This document shows, one piece after another, positions 16,402 to 24,780 of a stretch of DNA of 64,000 nucleotides. The notes under the pieces were generated by a model. It had not been told where the DNA came from and did no database searches. It saw only the letters and a program-made list of their open reading frames with translations. Made by a program: the position numbers and the translations under genes. How positions within the stretch are numbered: the stretch's first letter is position 1; the number at the start of each line of letters is the position of its first letter. Origin of the DNA: Streptomyces naganishii JCM 4654 (GTDB lineage: Bacteria > Actinomycetota > Actinomycetes > Streptomycetales > Streptomycetaceae); contig NZ_BMVF01000002.1 of the NCBI RefSeq assembly GCF_014650575.1, forward strand, positions 124,001 to 188,000, in the 5' to 3' direction.

Positions 16402-16590
16402 GTGGCACGCCCCCAGATGCTCAAACTCGCCGAAGTCCTAGAAGAGATCGACATGAGCCGCGCCGCCTTCTACCGCATGCGCGCCCGCGGCCAAGCACCC
16501 CGCCTCCGCAAGCTCCCCAACGGCCAACTCCGTGTCAGCCGCGCCGACCTGGACGCCTGGTGGAAGCGCTGCGAGCAGCACGCCGCATAG
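16402..16590 (+). CDS. xis: Excisionase-type helix-turn-helix protein of element 1
   Basis: This 62-residue protein starts at GTG 16402, with AAAAGGAG 8 nt upstream. It is a MerR-like winged helix-turn-helix of the AlpA/Xis type: LKLAEVLEEIDMSRAAFYRMRARGQ is the helix-turn-helix and LRVSRADLDAWW the wing end. Such proteins direct Int towards excision. Its nearest relative here is the xis of element 2 (32346), which shares the SRAAFYRMRARGQAP core. A GC hairpin separates it from int, unlike in element 2, where the two genes overlap. Confidence 0.85.
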   Translation: MARPQMLKLAEVLEEIDMSRAAFYRMRARGQAPRLRKLPNGQLRVSRADLDAWWKRCEQHAA

Positions 16591-16606
16591 ATCACACCGC
16601 TACAAC

Positions 16607-16631
16607 GGGGCCCGCGCTGAGCGCGGGCCCC
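16607..16631 (+). terminator. Hairpin between xis and int
   Basis: GGGGCCCGCGC (16607-16617) pairs with GCGCGGGCCCC (16621-16631) around a 3-nt loop. It begins 17 bp after the xis stop and ends 20 bp before int, so it could limit read-through into int. Confidence 0.65.
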
Positions 16632-16650
16632 TCGTCACGTCTGGAGAGAC

Positions 16651-18066
16651 ATGCTCACGTACGACGTCGATATCTGGTCCATTCGCAAGCGCGCCGGCCG
16701 CCCCAAGCCCTGGGAGCTGCGTTGGCGGGTGGGCGAGCGTCCCCACTCCCGCAGCTTCAAGCTGAAGCCACAGGCGGACGGGCGCCGCGCCGAGTTGATG
16801 GCAGCCCTACGGGACCAGCAGCAATTCGACGAGGAAACGGGCCTTCCCGCACGTGAGCTGATGGCTCTGACCTCTCCCTCCTGGTACGAGCACGTGACGG
16901 AGTACGTCCTCATGAAGTGGCCGCGTGCCGCCGCCAAGCACCGGGCAAGCATCGCGGAATCTCTCGCGGTCGTGACGCCTGTGCTCGTCACCAGTAAGCG
17001 GGGGGCGCCTCACCCTTCGACGCTGCGTGACGCGCTCTATCAGTGGGCATTCCGAGCAGTCCGTGGACCGGAGGGCGCTTGGGTGCCCCGCCACGTAGCT
17101 GAGGAACCCCCGGCGGAAATCCGTACGGCGCTGGAGTGGGTCGCGGTCCGCTCCATCAAGGTCAAGGACTTGGAGGACCCGGCCCTTCTCCGCCCCGCCC
17201 TTGAAGCCCTCTCGCTCCGCCTGGATGGGGGCAAGGCCGCCGAGAACACCGCCCGGCGCAAGCGCATGGTCCTGAGCAACGTCCTCCGCTACACGGTCGA
17301 GGAGAAGGGGCTACTCGCCTCCAATCCTCTCCCGCGAGTGGACTGGACTCCGCCCGAGAGCGACGACGAAATCGACTTCCGGTACGTGCCGGACCCCCGC
17401 TTGGCGAGGTCGCTGCTCGGGGCGGTCCGTGACTCCGGGCCGCGCGGTCAGCACCTCCACGCGTTCTTCGGGTGCCTCTACTACGCCGCCATGCGACCGG
17501 GCGAAATCGTCGCGCTCACGGAATCTGACTGCACCCTGCCGCCCAGCTCTCCCGACACCGTCCAGGAGTGGGGCGAACTCCTGCTCGGGGAGAGCCGCCC
17601 GGAAGTCGGCGGCGGCTGGACGGATGAGGGCACGTCGTACGAGAAGCGGGGGCTGAAGCGGCGTAAGCAGGGTGCGACGCGGACCGTGCCCATTCCGCCT
17701 GTCCTCGTGAACCTTCTGCGTCAGCACATCGAGCGCTACGGCACTGCCGACGATGGTCGGCTCTTTCGGGCCTCGCGGGGCGGGCGTATCCCGTCCACGG
17801 AGTACTGCGACATCTGGGAGAGAGCGCGCAAGACGGTGCTCTCGCCCCGTGAGGTGAAGTCGGACCTCGCCGCCGTGCCTTACTCACTGCGGCATGCGGG
17901 GGTGTCGCTCTGGATCAAGTCGGGGGTGGACCCGGCGGAGGTCGCCGCTCGCGCCGGCCACAGCATCGCTGTGCTGTACCGCTTCTACGCGAAGATCCTT
18001 AAGGGCGGTCAGCAGCACTCCAACGACCTGATCTCTCGCGCCCTGGAGGAGGGCGACGCTCCCTGA
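16651..18066 (+). CDS. int: Site-specific tyrosine integrase of element 1
   Basis: This 471-residue protein has an N-terminal arm-binding domain (1-75), a core-binding domain (about 85-240) and a catalytic domain (about 250-455). Catalytic residues are visible: Arg-282 in AMRPGEI, Arg-414/His-415 in PYSLRHAG, His-437 in RAGHS and the nucleophile Tyr near 443-446 in LYRFYAK. It should recombine attP with the 3' half of tRNA-Ser; the att repeat begins 122 bp after its stop. It is clearly homologous over its full length to the integrase of element 2. Confidence 0.93.
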   Translation: MLTYDVDIWSIRKRAGRPKPWELRWRVGERPHSRSFKLKPQADGRRAELMAALRDQQQFDEETGLPARELMALTSPSWYEHVTEYVLMKWPRAAAKHRASIAESLAVVTPVLVTSKRGAPHPSTLRDALYQWAFRAVRGPEGAWVPRHVAEEPPAEIRTALEWVAVRSIKVKDLEDPALLRPALEALSLRLDGGKAAENTARRKRMVLSNVLRYTVEEKGLLASNPLPRVDWTPPESDDEIDFRYVPDPRLARSLLGAVRDSGPRGQHLHAFFGCLYYAAMRPGEIVALTESDCTLPPSSPDTVQEWGELLLGESRPEVGGGWTDEGTSYEKRGLKRRKQGATRTVPIPPVLVNLLRQHIERYGTADDGRLFRASRGGRIPSTEYCDIWERARKTVLSPREVKSDLAAVPYSLRHAGVSLWIKSGVDPAEVAARAGHSIAVLYRFYAKILKGGQQHSNDLISRALEEGDAP

Positions 18067-18069
18067 TCC

Positions 18070-18088
18070 TGGCCCACAGATGGCCCAT
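18070..18088. other. Candidate right-arm integrase sites of element 1
   Basis: TGGCCCAC (18070-18077) and TGGCCCAT (18081-18088) start four bases after the int stop, 11 bp apart, matching the left pair at 1151-1169. Confidence 0.55.
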
Positions 18089-18142
18089 ACGCACTGGTCA
18101 GCTCTGGGATACGGGCGAGAAAGGGTGAGACAGGCTGAACGC

Positions 18143-18177
18143 AGAAGGGGTGCCCCGTGACTCGGGGCACCCCTTCT
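18143..18177 (+). terminator. Terminator after int of element 1
   Basis: AGAAGGGGTGCCCC pairs perfectly with GGGGCACCCCTTCT around GTGACTC: a 14-bp stem. It ends 11 bp before the att repeat and separates int from the tRNA copy on the other strand. Confidence 0.85.
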
Positions 18178-18188
18178 GACCTGCAACA

Positions 18189-18257
18189 TCTATGACCTGC
18201 GCGGAGGCGGTGGGATTTGAACCCACGGTGACATCGCTGCCACGACGGTTTTCAAGA
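18189..18257. repeat. Right att repeat of element 1
   Basis: It is a perfect 69-bp copy of 1009-1077. It holds the 3' half of the middle tRNA-Ser copy. Together with the element 2 repeat it narrows the crossover to the shared block CGGTTTTCAAGA in the anticodon stem-loop. Confidence 0.9.
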
Positions 18258-18288
18258 CCGTTCCCTTAGGCCGCTCGGGCAACCCACC
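18202..18288 (-). tRNA. tRNA-Ser(UGA)-like chimera, probably not functional
   Basis: It is full length on the minus strand: D arm with GCCCGAGCGGCC, anticodon loop TCTTGAAAA (UGA), long variable arm, T arm GTGGGTTCAAATCCCAC. The acceptor 5' strand is GGTGGGT but the 3' strand is CGCCTCC, so positions 3, 6 and 7 cannot pair. The 5' half lies inside element 2 and the 3' half belongs to the element 1 repeat; the molecule is a junction between two elements. Confidence 0.75.
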
Positions 18289-18776
18289 TGCGCACCCGCC
18301 CACCAGGGGCGGAGCGGATACAGCGTACCGGCCCTGGGCGCTTCTCGGGGCTCGTGGTCCACACGGGGTCCACTGGCCATCTTCCACCCCTCAGGACCAC
18401 CGCTCCGATCAGCACCCGATCCTATGCCGGTGGCGATGCTCGGCGAGGGCTGGCCAGATGCCGCCACGCGATCACCGACCTGAACTTTTCGCGGCGTTAG
18501 AGAAGTTGCGCACTCGCCGAATGCCTGAGTCAGAGGAAAAGGAACCGGTGCGAGCACATGCATGCCGCGCCGCGGGCCGGGATGTGCAGCGCCGCTGCAT
18601 CGCGCTGGACGCCCGCCACCAGCCCACCACCGCGCTGACCTGGCCGGAGGCGGTCTTCGACGCAGTCAGCGCCACATCCGCCCGCCCGGCTCCTCGGCCC
18701 ATCACCCTGCATGCCAACAGCACTGGCCCCGACGTAACCGCGCCGGGGCCAGAGCCGCAACATTTGTGGTGATTTT
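18289..18776. other. Left end of element 2, no gene seen; arm sites at 18355-18373
   Basis: TGGTCCAC (18355-18362) and GGGTCCAC (18366-18373) start 11 bp apart and match the TGGTCCAC series beyond int at 34019-34117, so they are the likely left-arm integrase sites. The rest has no frame with good codon use and a ribosome site; it separates the tRNA copy from the 3' end of the ice-binding gene. Confidence 0.5.
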
Positions 18777-20042
18777 CTAGCTCTTGTGGCCGTGGCCCTG
18801 GTCGCCATTGCCCTCGTGGCCAGGTTTGTACGGCTTGGGATGCTTGGATGGCTTCGGCTTGGGGTGCTTGGACGGTTTCGGCTTCGGCTTGGGGTGCTTG
18901 GACGGTTTCGGCTTCGGCTTGGGGTGCTTGGACGGTTTCGGCTTCGGCTTCGGATGCCCAGACGGCCCAGGAGGCCCAGATGGCCCAGGAGGCCCAGATG
19001 GCCCAGGAGGCCCAGATGGCCCGGCAGGCCCAGATGGCCCAGGAGATCCAGATGGCCCGGCAGGCCCAGATGGCCCAGGAGGCCCAGATGGCCCGGCAGG
19101 CCCAGACGGCCCAGGAGATCCAGATGGCCCGGCAGGCCCAGACGGCCCAGGAGGCCCAGATGGCCCGGCAGGCCCAGATGGCCCAGGAGATCCAGATGGC
19201 CCGGCAGGCCCAGATGGCCCAGGAGGCCCAGATGGCCCGGCAGGCCCAGACGGCCCAGGAGGCCCAGACGGCCCGGGCGGGCCCGTCATGCAGACCGCCC
19301 TCGTGATCACGTTGCTGTCCAAGGTGACCGCGCCACTACGCGCCAGCGCCCGACCCTCGACCGCTGCGTTGGTATTCACCGTGACTGACGTCAGGGCCAG
19401 GATGTTGCCTTTGAAGAAGGAATTCGTGTCGAGGGTGGCCGAGCTTCCCACCTGCCAGAACACGTTGCAGGCCTGCGCTCCGTTGACGAGCAGGACGTTG
19501 CTCCCCGGAGCCGTGATCAGAGTGGAGCCGATCTGGAAGATGAAGACGGCGTTGGGGTCGCCCTGGGCGTCAAGGGTGACCGTCCCGGTGAGATTCAGCG
19601 ACGACGAGGCTTTGTAGACGCCCGGGGTCAGCGTAAGTCCGCCGATGTTGCCCGGGGATGTCAGGTTGGCGGTCGGTGCTCTGCCGGCCGCGTCGTTGTA
19701 GGCAGTGGTCAGGTCGGACTGGGCCTGAGCGGCGGCAGCATCGGCGACGTGCTGCACTCCGTTCACGATTCCGGGCGGGAAGCCCGTCACCGAGGACCCA
19801 GGGCTGACTCCCAGGTCGCCGTTGACGACCGTGGGGCCCGTATTTGTGACCCCTGAACCGGCCAGGACCGCGTAACTCGTGGCGGTCCCCAACCCCACCG
19901 GGGCCTCAGCTGCGCTCGCAAGGTTCGAGATCAAAGTGATCGACGTCAGCAGCGCGACCAGTGGCACCATGACGACCGTCGCTCTGAATCTCCACTTTCG
20001 TCGTCTACCAGGAGGGGCGGAAGGGATGGCATCCACTGCCAT
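18777..20042 (-). CDS. Secreted ice-binding-like (DUF3494) protein with collagen-like and Lys/Pro repeat tail
   Basis: This 421-residue protein begins with a basic stretch and signal peptide (about 14-45, ending near SAAEA). Residues 47-250 form a DUF3494 ice-binding-type beta-solenoid: [49 protein letters not shown] and [11 protein letters not shown] are the family's conserved strands. Residues 254-361 are 36 Gly-X-Y triplets ([18 protein letters not shown]). The tail repeats [10 protein letters not shown]. There is no LPXTG sorting signal; the basic tail could bind the wall. In bacteria such domains bind ice or act as adhesins; here I infer a surface stalk protein. AAGGAC precedes the ATG. 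Confidence 0.85.
   Translation of the reverse strand: MAVDAIPSAPPGRRRKWRFRATVVMVPLVALLTSITLISNLASAAEAPVGLGTATSYAVLAGSGVTNTGPTVVNGDLGVSPGSSVTGFPPGIVNGVQHVADAAAAQAQSDLTTAYNDAAGRAPTANLTSPGNIGGLTLTPGVYKASSSLNLTGTVTLDAQGDPNAVFIFQIGSTLITAPGSNVLLVNGAQACNVFWQVGSSATLDTNSFFKGNILALTSVTVNTNAAVEGRALARSGAVTLDSNVITRAVCMTGPPGPSGPPGPSGPAGPSGPPGPSGPAGPSGSPGPSGPAGPSGPPGPSGPAGPSGSPGPSGPAGPSGPPGPSGPAGPSGSPGPSGPAGPSGPPGPSGPPGPSGPPGPSGHPKPKPKPSKHPKPKPKPSKHPKPKPKPSKHPKPKPSKHPKPYKPGHEGNGDQGHGHKS
18960..19283 (-). repeat. 18-bp tandem repeats coding the collagen-like region
   Basis: Eighteen near-identical 18-bp units encode the hexapeptides G-P/S-P/A-G-P-S. Blocks [24 protein letters not shown] recur as a higher-order unit, a sign of expansion by recombination. 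Confidence 0.9.
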
Positions 20043-20554
20043 GGACCAGTCCTTTCTTGTCGCCGTTGACCGCAGTCGCCAGGCTTCCGAGCGCCCGGGG
20101 CAGCTCGGTCAGATGGCCACTGAGCCCGCAACACATCTCACAGCGTCGGGATATACCGTCGCTTAGCTGCAGAAATTACTCCCATGCATGCACAAAGAGG
20201 CGGATTGGGACCGAAAGGGTGGTGATGGCGTGGCGTCACCCTGCCGACGGGGATACCCAACCGAATTACCCGGGCCACCGACTCAGCACGGTGCCGACAC
20301 AACACGCCGCTTCGGAGTCATCGTCAGACGCCTTGTTCCCATCCGACTCACCACAGCCTCTGCCTCGAGAGACCAGCAGCAGCCAATAGCCTCCCTTCTT
20401 CCGCTGCGCCCGGCCTTGATGCAGGGCAAACGCCAGACAGGATGCGGCTCTCCGTGAGGCCCATCTCGTCAAGTTGACGCGAAAAGACCCGAACTTGCTT
20501 CCCCCCTCTGGATCGGTCTGAGATCCTGGAGACCGATCGAGAGGGGCCGCAGGT
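20043..20554. other. 512-bp intergenic region between divergent cargo genes
   Basis: It must hold the promoters for the ice-binding gene (leftward) and the Nudix gene (rightward). I see no convincing frame and no strong repeat; the part from 20160 to 20230 is somewhat AT-richer. Confidence 0.4.
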
Positions 20555-21088
20555 ATGGAGTGGAAGACCCACGGTGAGCGACAGATCTACACCAACAAGT
20601 GGGTGAATCTGTGTCTGGTCGACGTCCAGCAGCCTGACGGACGCGGGTGGGAGTACCACGTCGTTCGCCTTCGGCACCTGGCCGTGGCCGCCGTGGTCAA
20701 CGACCGTCAAGAGGTCCTGATGATGTGGCGGCACCGCTTCATCACCGACTCATGGGCCTGGGAGTTGCCTATGGGCCTGGTTGAAGAAGGCGAGACGCCG
20801 GAAGAGGCTGCAGCCCGTGAGGTCCTGGAAGAGACAGGCTGGCGCCCCGGCCCCATCAAGCCCCTGATCTACGCCGAGCCGGCCAACGGGATCACAGACT
20901 CTCAGCACCACGTCTTCCGGATCGATGGCGCGACCTACGCCGGACCGCCCACGGAGAAGAACGAGTCCGATCGCATCGAGTGGATCCCGCTCTCGGAGGT
21001 GCGGGGCATGATCGACCGCCGGGAGGTCGTGAGTAGCGGCTCACTCGTCGGCCTGCTGTACCTGCTCATGGATGAAGCGATCCGCTGA
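20555..21088 (+). CDS. Nudix hydrolase (ADP-ribose/NDP-sugar type)
   Basis: This 177-residue protein has a complete Nudix box at residues 74-96 (G-x5-E-x7-REVLEETGW), with the beta strands before and after as in ADP-sugar pyrophosphatases. The N-terminal YTNKWVNLCLVDV and the C-terminal IEWIPLSEV are typical. It cleaves nucleoside diphosphates linked to another group; the exact substrate is not readable. It stands about 220 bp before the XRE-TPR regulator and may belong to the same cassette as the second Nudix gene (24781). Confidence 0.85.
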   Translation: MEWKTHGERQIYTNKWVNLCLVDVQQPDGRGWEYHVVRLRHLAVAAVVNDRQEVLMMWRHRFITDSWAWELPMGLVEEGETPEEAAAREVLEETGWRPGPIKPLIYAEPANGITDSQHHVFRIDGATYAGPPTEKNESDRIEWIPLSEVRGMIDRREVVSSGSLVGLLYLLMDEAIR

Positions 21089-21309
21089 CCGGTGGGACGA
21101 GTTCCCGAAGCCCCGCTTCGGAGGCCAGGGCTACGCGCTCCTGTCCGCGTAGCGCCAACTGGCTCCGTTGTCAGGCACTTCCTGACCTGGAGCACTCCAC
21201 ACGCGGCACGCGGCCTGGGTACCGTCAAGGGGAGAAGCCCCGACGGATGGAGCACGATGCCTCGCCGCACGCTGGACCGCCGGCGCCTCACCTACAGGGG
21301 GGCGCGCTG

Positions 21310-22539
21310 ATGCTGGAAGAAGCCGAAGAGATCGGCCGTCGCGCACGCCGCGCCCGACTCCGTCTCGGCATGACTCAGGCCGACCTCGCTGCCGCCCTGG
21401 GTAAGACGCAGGGGTGGGTGTCCAAGATGGAACGCGGACACATCGAGTTGGACCGCGTGGGTCTGCTCAACCTGCTCGCCTCGGAGCTGCACGTACACCC
21501 GAACGATCTGATCGGACGGCCGTACAACAGCTCTCCGGCCGAGAATCAGTGGCAGGTCTCTGCCGCAGCGATCATGCGTGAGCTGCGCCGTTACGACCTC
21601 GCTCCCGTCTTCGACGGGAATCCCCGCCCAGCCGGTCAGCTGTGGCAGGAAACCACACGTCTGCACCGCCTCCGCGACGCTGCCGCGAACGTGGCGATCA
21701 TGCAGGTGCTCCCCGACCTGTTCCGCGAGACGCGCGCTCTGGCCGAAGTCGCTACGGGCCACGAGCAGGAAGAGGCGTACGGGATCTACGCTGTGTGCTG
21801 CAAGTTCGCTCACACGGCCGCCCACGCCCTTGGACACCCGGAGCTGGTCGCCATGGCATGCGAACGGGCCGCATGGTCCGCACGGCTATCAGGCGACCCG
21901 GTGATGCCCGCCGTCGCCGACTGGATGCGCGTCTGGGACATGTGGGCTACAGCGGATTGGGATGACGCCATTGCCCTGTCAGACAAGGCGATTCGCAACG
22001 TGCAGCAGGAATACGACCGAGGTGAGCCGCTGGCAGTGCGGGCATGGGGATCACTGCAGCTGCGCGCAGCTGTCTCGGCTGCACGGGCCGGTCGCAAGGC
22101 CGAAGCGAAGGACCGGATCAAGCACGCACGGGGTGCAGCCAAGCGGATGACCGAGGCCGCTGGCCCTCCGATCTACGACCGCCACAGCCTGACCTTCTCG
22201 CCGGGCAACGTGCAGATCCACGCGATCAGTGTCGCTCTGGAGATGCATGAGCAACGCGAGGCCCTGTCGATAAACCGGCGCACGAGTAAGGAGCTGATCG
22301 AGTCGCTTCCCAACTCGCGTCAGGGCCACCACCACATGGACCTGGCCCGCGCTTGGCTGTGGGATGGGAACCGTGACAAGTCGCTGAAGGAACTGGAGAA
22401 GGCCGAGACCATCGCCCCCCAGCTCGTCCGCAATCACCCCATCGCCCGGTCAACCCTGCGCAGCATCGTGTACGCCGAGCGGGCGAGCACCCGTGAGAAG
22501 CTACGGCGCATGTCAGACCGCTTCCATCTCGACGGATGA
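21310..22539 (+). CDS. XRE-family regulator with TPR-like C-terminal domain
   Basis: This 409-residue protein starts at ATG 21310, with AGGGGGG 7 nt upstream; an in-frame start at 21247 has no ribosome site. Residues 8-65 are an XRE helix-turn-helix (LGMTQADLAAALGKTQGWVSKMERG). Residues about 85-400 are helical repeats with alternating Ala/Leu and Tyr/Trp, of the TPR-type sensor found in Streptomyces peptide- or ligand-responsive regulators. It likely controls the genes downstream, which start 55 bp after its stop with a leaderless-type promoter. Confidence 0.85.
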   Translation: MLEEAEEIGRRARRARLRLGMTQADLAAALGKTQGWVSKMERGHIELDRVGLLNLLASELHVHPNDLIGRPYNSSPAENQWQVSAAAIMRELRRYDLAPVFDGNPRPAGQLWQETTRLHRLRDAAANVAIMQVLPDLFRETRALAEVATGHEQEEAYGIYAVCCKFAHTAAHALGHPELVAMACERAAWSARLSGDPVMPAVADWMRVWDMWATADWDDAIALSDKAIRNVQQEYDRGEPLAVRAWGSLQLRAAVSAARAGRKAEAKDRIKHARGAAKRMTEAAGPPIYDRHSLTFSPGNVQIHAISVALEMHEQREALSINRRTSKELIESLPNSRQGHHHMDLARAWLWDGNRDKSLKELEKAETIAPQLVRNHPIARSTLRSIVYAERASTREKLRRMSDRFHLDG

Positions 22540-22582
22540 GGGTCATATTCCTGCGGTTCATATTGGGCCCCGAAGATCTCCC

Positions 22583-22594
22583 TAGTTTCGAGGC
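22583..22594 (+). promoter_or_regulatory. Leaderless-type -10 element before the cassette
   Basis: TAGTTT (22583-22588) ends six bases before the ATG at 22595, the usual spacing for Streptomyces leaderless transcripts. No good ribosome site precedes this ATG, which supports the call. Confidence 0.5.
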
Positions 22595-23035
22595 ATGGCC
22601 GAACGAACCTCGAAGCAACTTCCCGCACGGGGCGTCGAGTTAAGCCCTGGCGCCCCGTTCCACCCCCGCCTTGGCGACCTGGCCCTCGACCTCGCCAAGG
22701 GAGGCAAGATCGGGGTGGTCGTCGCCCTGCCGAGCGACAGTTCGGCGTCCTACCAGCTGCGTCCGCCGGGCGGTGGTGAGGACTGGCGCGCGAGATCTGA
22801 CGGGTCCACCCTGCGCCCCGTGCCGGTTCCGGTCACGCACGTCACGCCCATGCGGCGAGACGCCATCTACGACCCTCGCGCTCAGCAGGCCGCGCTGCCG
22901 GTAACCGTCCACTACGAGGACGGCGGTGTCTGCGAGACGGTACTCGTGCTCACTCCGGCGCAAGTCGAGCTGTACTCCATCCAGTTCGGGCAACTCATCG
23001 AGGCGAGGGAATCGGCACGGGAGCATGCGCGGTGA
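22595..23035 (+). CDS. Unknown protein of the Nudix/AdoHcyase-like cassette, first gene
   Basis: This 146-residue cytoplasmic protein has a beta-rich middle (KIGVVVALPSD, YQLRPPGGGEDWRA) and a C-terminal helix (VELYSIQFGQLIEARESAREHAR). I recognise no named domain. Its stop overlaps the GTG of the next gene by 4 bp, so the two are co-translated. Its position directly behind the XRE-TPR gene points to regulation by that protein. Confidence 0.75.
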   Translation: MAERTSKQLPARGVELSPGAPFHPRLGDLALDLAKGGKIGVVVALPSDSSASYQLRPPGGGEDWRARSDGSTLRPVPVPVTHVTPMRRDAIYDPRAQQAALPVTVHYEDGGVCETVLVLTPAQVELYSIQFGQLIEARESAREHAR

Positions 23036-23553
23036 GCCGGGCCGTGCTGATGCTCGCCCCGCCGGCTTTTGCACGTGCCTCGATGCGGTCGCCCGTTGCC
23101 TTCCGCTGTGAGGCGACCGCCCACGACCTCAGCGGCTTCCGCGAGGTGCTGCTCGCCACCTACCGGGGACGTTCCCCACGGCTCGCCGCCCGTTGGCTAC
23201 GCGCTGAGGCTCACTACCTCGCCTGGTTGCTGTCCCCGGACCCTGGGGCCCTGTTCCTCCGGGACGCGCCCCTCACCACCGCATGTCCGGACGTCCCTCG
23301 CCCTGACGCTGAGCTGCTTGCGTGGGCCGACAGCGACCACGCATACGAGCACGCGTTGCGCTCCCTCGCCGCGGGCCGCGCGTTCGTGTTCACCGTGACC
23401 GACTACGACGCCCGGTACTCCCTCCGGGTGTACCCGCTGCCCACCAGCCGACAGGCACCGCCCCAAGCCCCTGTCCCTGCCCGGTGCCCACCCCACTCCC
23501 CGGCGGGGACGGGCCGCCACCGGAGACCCCGAGGGCGGCGCACGACCCGATGA
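23032..23553 (+). CDS. Unknown protein of the cassette, second gene
   Basis: This 173-residue protein starts at GTG 23032 (GTGA overlap). Residues 20-140 look folded: FREVLLATYRGRSPRLAARWLRAEAHYLAWLL, two aromatic-rich helices, and VFTVTDYDARYSLRVYPLP. The last 30 residues are Pro/Arg-rich and disordered. No domain is recognised. It ends 92 bp before the adenosylhomocysteinase-like gene. Confidence 0.7.
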   Translation: MSRAVLMLAPPAFARASMRSPVAFRCEATAHDLSGFREVLLATYRGRSPRLAARWLRAEAHYLAWLLSPDPGALFLRDAPLTTACPDVPRPDAELLAWADSDHAYEHALRSLAAGRAFVFTVTDYDARYSLRVYPLPTSRQAPPQAPVPARCPPHSPAGTGRHRRPRGRRTTR

Positions 23554-23645
23554 CTCCCGCCTCCGCGCCTCCCCTTCTCCCCGGGCGCGGGGGCGGGTCC
23601 ACCACCTGTCCTGAGCCTTACCGCCCAACCAAGGGAAGTGAGCTA

Positions 23646-24767
23646 ATGGAACAGTTCGAGCGTGCACGTCTCGATTCCTACTTCACGCGTGTCGCGGACA
23701 TCTTCGCCCCGGCGGAAAAGCCGTCGGCCTTCCTGATCACGCACCTGCTGCCCGAGCGCCCCGCGTTCGTGCGAGCCGTGGGCATCAGTACCAACCTGCG
23801 GGCCGTGCTGCCCAAGCCCAAGTCCGTCGACCTCACCGCCCGCCGCGAGATCGAGAAGACAACGCAGTGCGACGCCCTCTCTCGGGATCTGTTCGAGGAC
23901 CCCGACAGCGCGGTTGACTACGTCGAGTCGCGGGCCGGTGGTGAAGCCGTCGTACTACTCGACGTCGGTGGGTACTTCGCGCCGACAGTCGACGCCCTGT
24001 GCGAGCGGTTCTCGGGCCGCGTCCTGGGCGTGATCGAAGACACGGAGAACGGGCACAAGCGGTACGCCCACGCGGAGAAGCTGCCCTGTCCGGTGGTCTC
24101 CGTCGCCCGCTCCCCGCTGAAGGACCCCGAGGACTTCCTCGTGGGTCAGTCGGTCGTCTTCTCGACCGAGGCCCTGATGCGCAGCCGTGGAGACATCCTG
24201 CACGGCCGCACAGCCCTCGTGATCGGGTTCGGCAAGCTCGGTTCCAGCATCGCCCGCCTGCTGCACGCCAAGGGCGTACAGGTCACCGTGTACGACCTCG
24301 ATCCCGTCCGCCGCACACAGGCGCTCTCGCAGGGCTTCACCGTCGCCAGGGACCGCGACGCCGCTTTACACGGGGCCGGTCTCATCCTGTGCGCGACCGG
24401 TGCCGTATCGCTGCGGGGCGAAGACTTCTCGGCCCTGCGGAACGGCGCCTACGTCGCTACGGTCACCAGCAGCGAAGACGAACTCGACCTGGCCGGCCTC
24501 CCCGATGTGTACCAGCGGACCCCGAACGGGGAGCACATCACCCGCTACCAGACGACTGGGCACTACTTCTACCTGCTCAACGGTGGCAACGCCGTCAACT
24601 TCCTGCACGGCGCCAGCGTCGGCCCGTTCATCTACCTCGTGCAGGCCGAGATACTCGCGGGAGTCCGAAACCTCGCCCGTGGCGACCTCGGGCCCGGTAT
24701 GCACGAGGTCGACGCCGCAGACCGCGCGACCATCGCCGGAACGTGGCTGAACTACTTCAACCGCTAG
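23646..24767 (+). CDS. Adenosylhomocysteinase-like NAD-binding protein
   Basis: This 373-residue protein aligns by eye with S-adenosylhomocysteine hydrolase from the catalytic region onward. IEDTENG (130-136) matches the family's EETTTG, and SPLKDPEDFLVG (156-167) matches SVTKSKFDNLYG. The Rossmann motif GFGKLGS is at 194-200 with the ribose-binding Asp-217. Lys-159 and Asp-163 are kept, but the Asn that follows the Asp in true hydrolases is Phe-164, and the N-terminal substrate domain is short. It is therefore a diverged paralogue, probably an NAD-using enzyme on another nucleoside or thioether. The next Nudix gene starts 13 bp later. Confidence 0.75.
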   Translation: MEQFERARLDSYFTRVADIFAPAEKPSAFLITHLLPERPAFVRAVGISTNLRAVLPKPKSVDLTARREIEKTTQCDALSRDLFEDPDSAVDYVESRAGGEAVVLLDVGGYFAPTVDALCERFSGRVLGVIEDTENGHKRYAHAEKLPCPVVSVARSPLKDPEDFLVGQSVVFSTEALMRSRGDILHGRTALVIGFGKLGSSIARLLHAKGVQVTVYDLDPVRRTQALSQGFTVARDRDAALHGAGLILCATGAVSLRGEDFSALRNGAYVATVTSSEDELDLAGLPDVYQRTPNGEHITRYQTTGHYFYLLNGGNAVNFLHGASVGPFIYLVQAEILAGVRNLARGDLGPGMHEVDAADRATIAGTWLNYFNR

Positions 24768-24780
24768 GAGAAGCAACCCC

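Larger units (their letters stand above)
1009..18257 (+). mobile_element. Element 1: prim-pol type AICE, about 17.2 kb
   Basis: It is bounded by perfect 69-bp direct repeats (1009-1077 and 18189-18257) that end in the anticodon loop of tRNA-Ser. Inside are every module expected of an actinomycete integrative and conjugative element: GntR regulator, small transfer genes, DUF2637 membrane protein, TraB-like FtsK translocase, bifunctional primase-polymerase plus ATPase, excisionase and tyrosine integrase next to the right att site. Cargo is a DUF6602 nuclease-like gene at the left. It looks complete. I found no frameshift in a core gene. Confidence 0.9.

Noticed and set aside
18784..19617. Rightward Gly/Pro/Asp-rich reading frame opposite the collagen-like region
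   Set aside because: It is the mirror of an 18-bp repeat, lacks a ribosome site, and ends inside the ice-binding gene, which has a signal peptide and a recognised domain.
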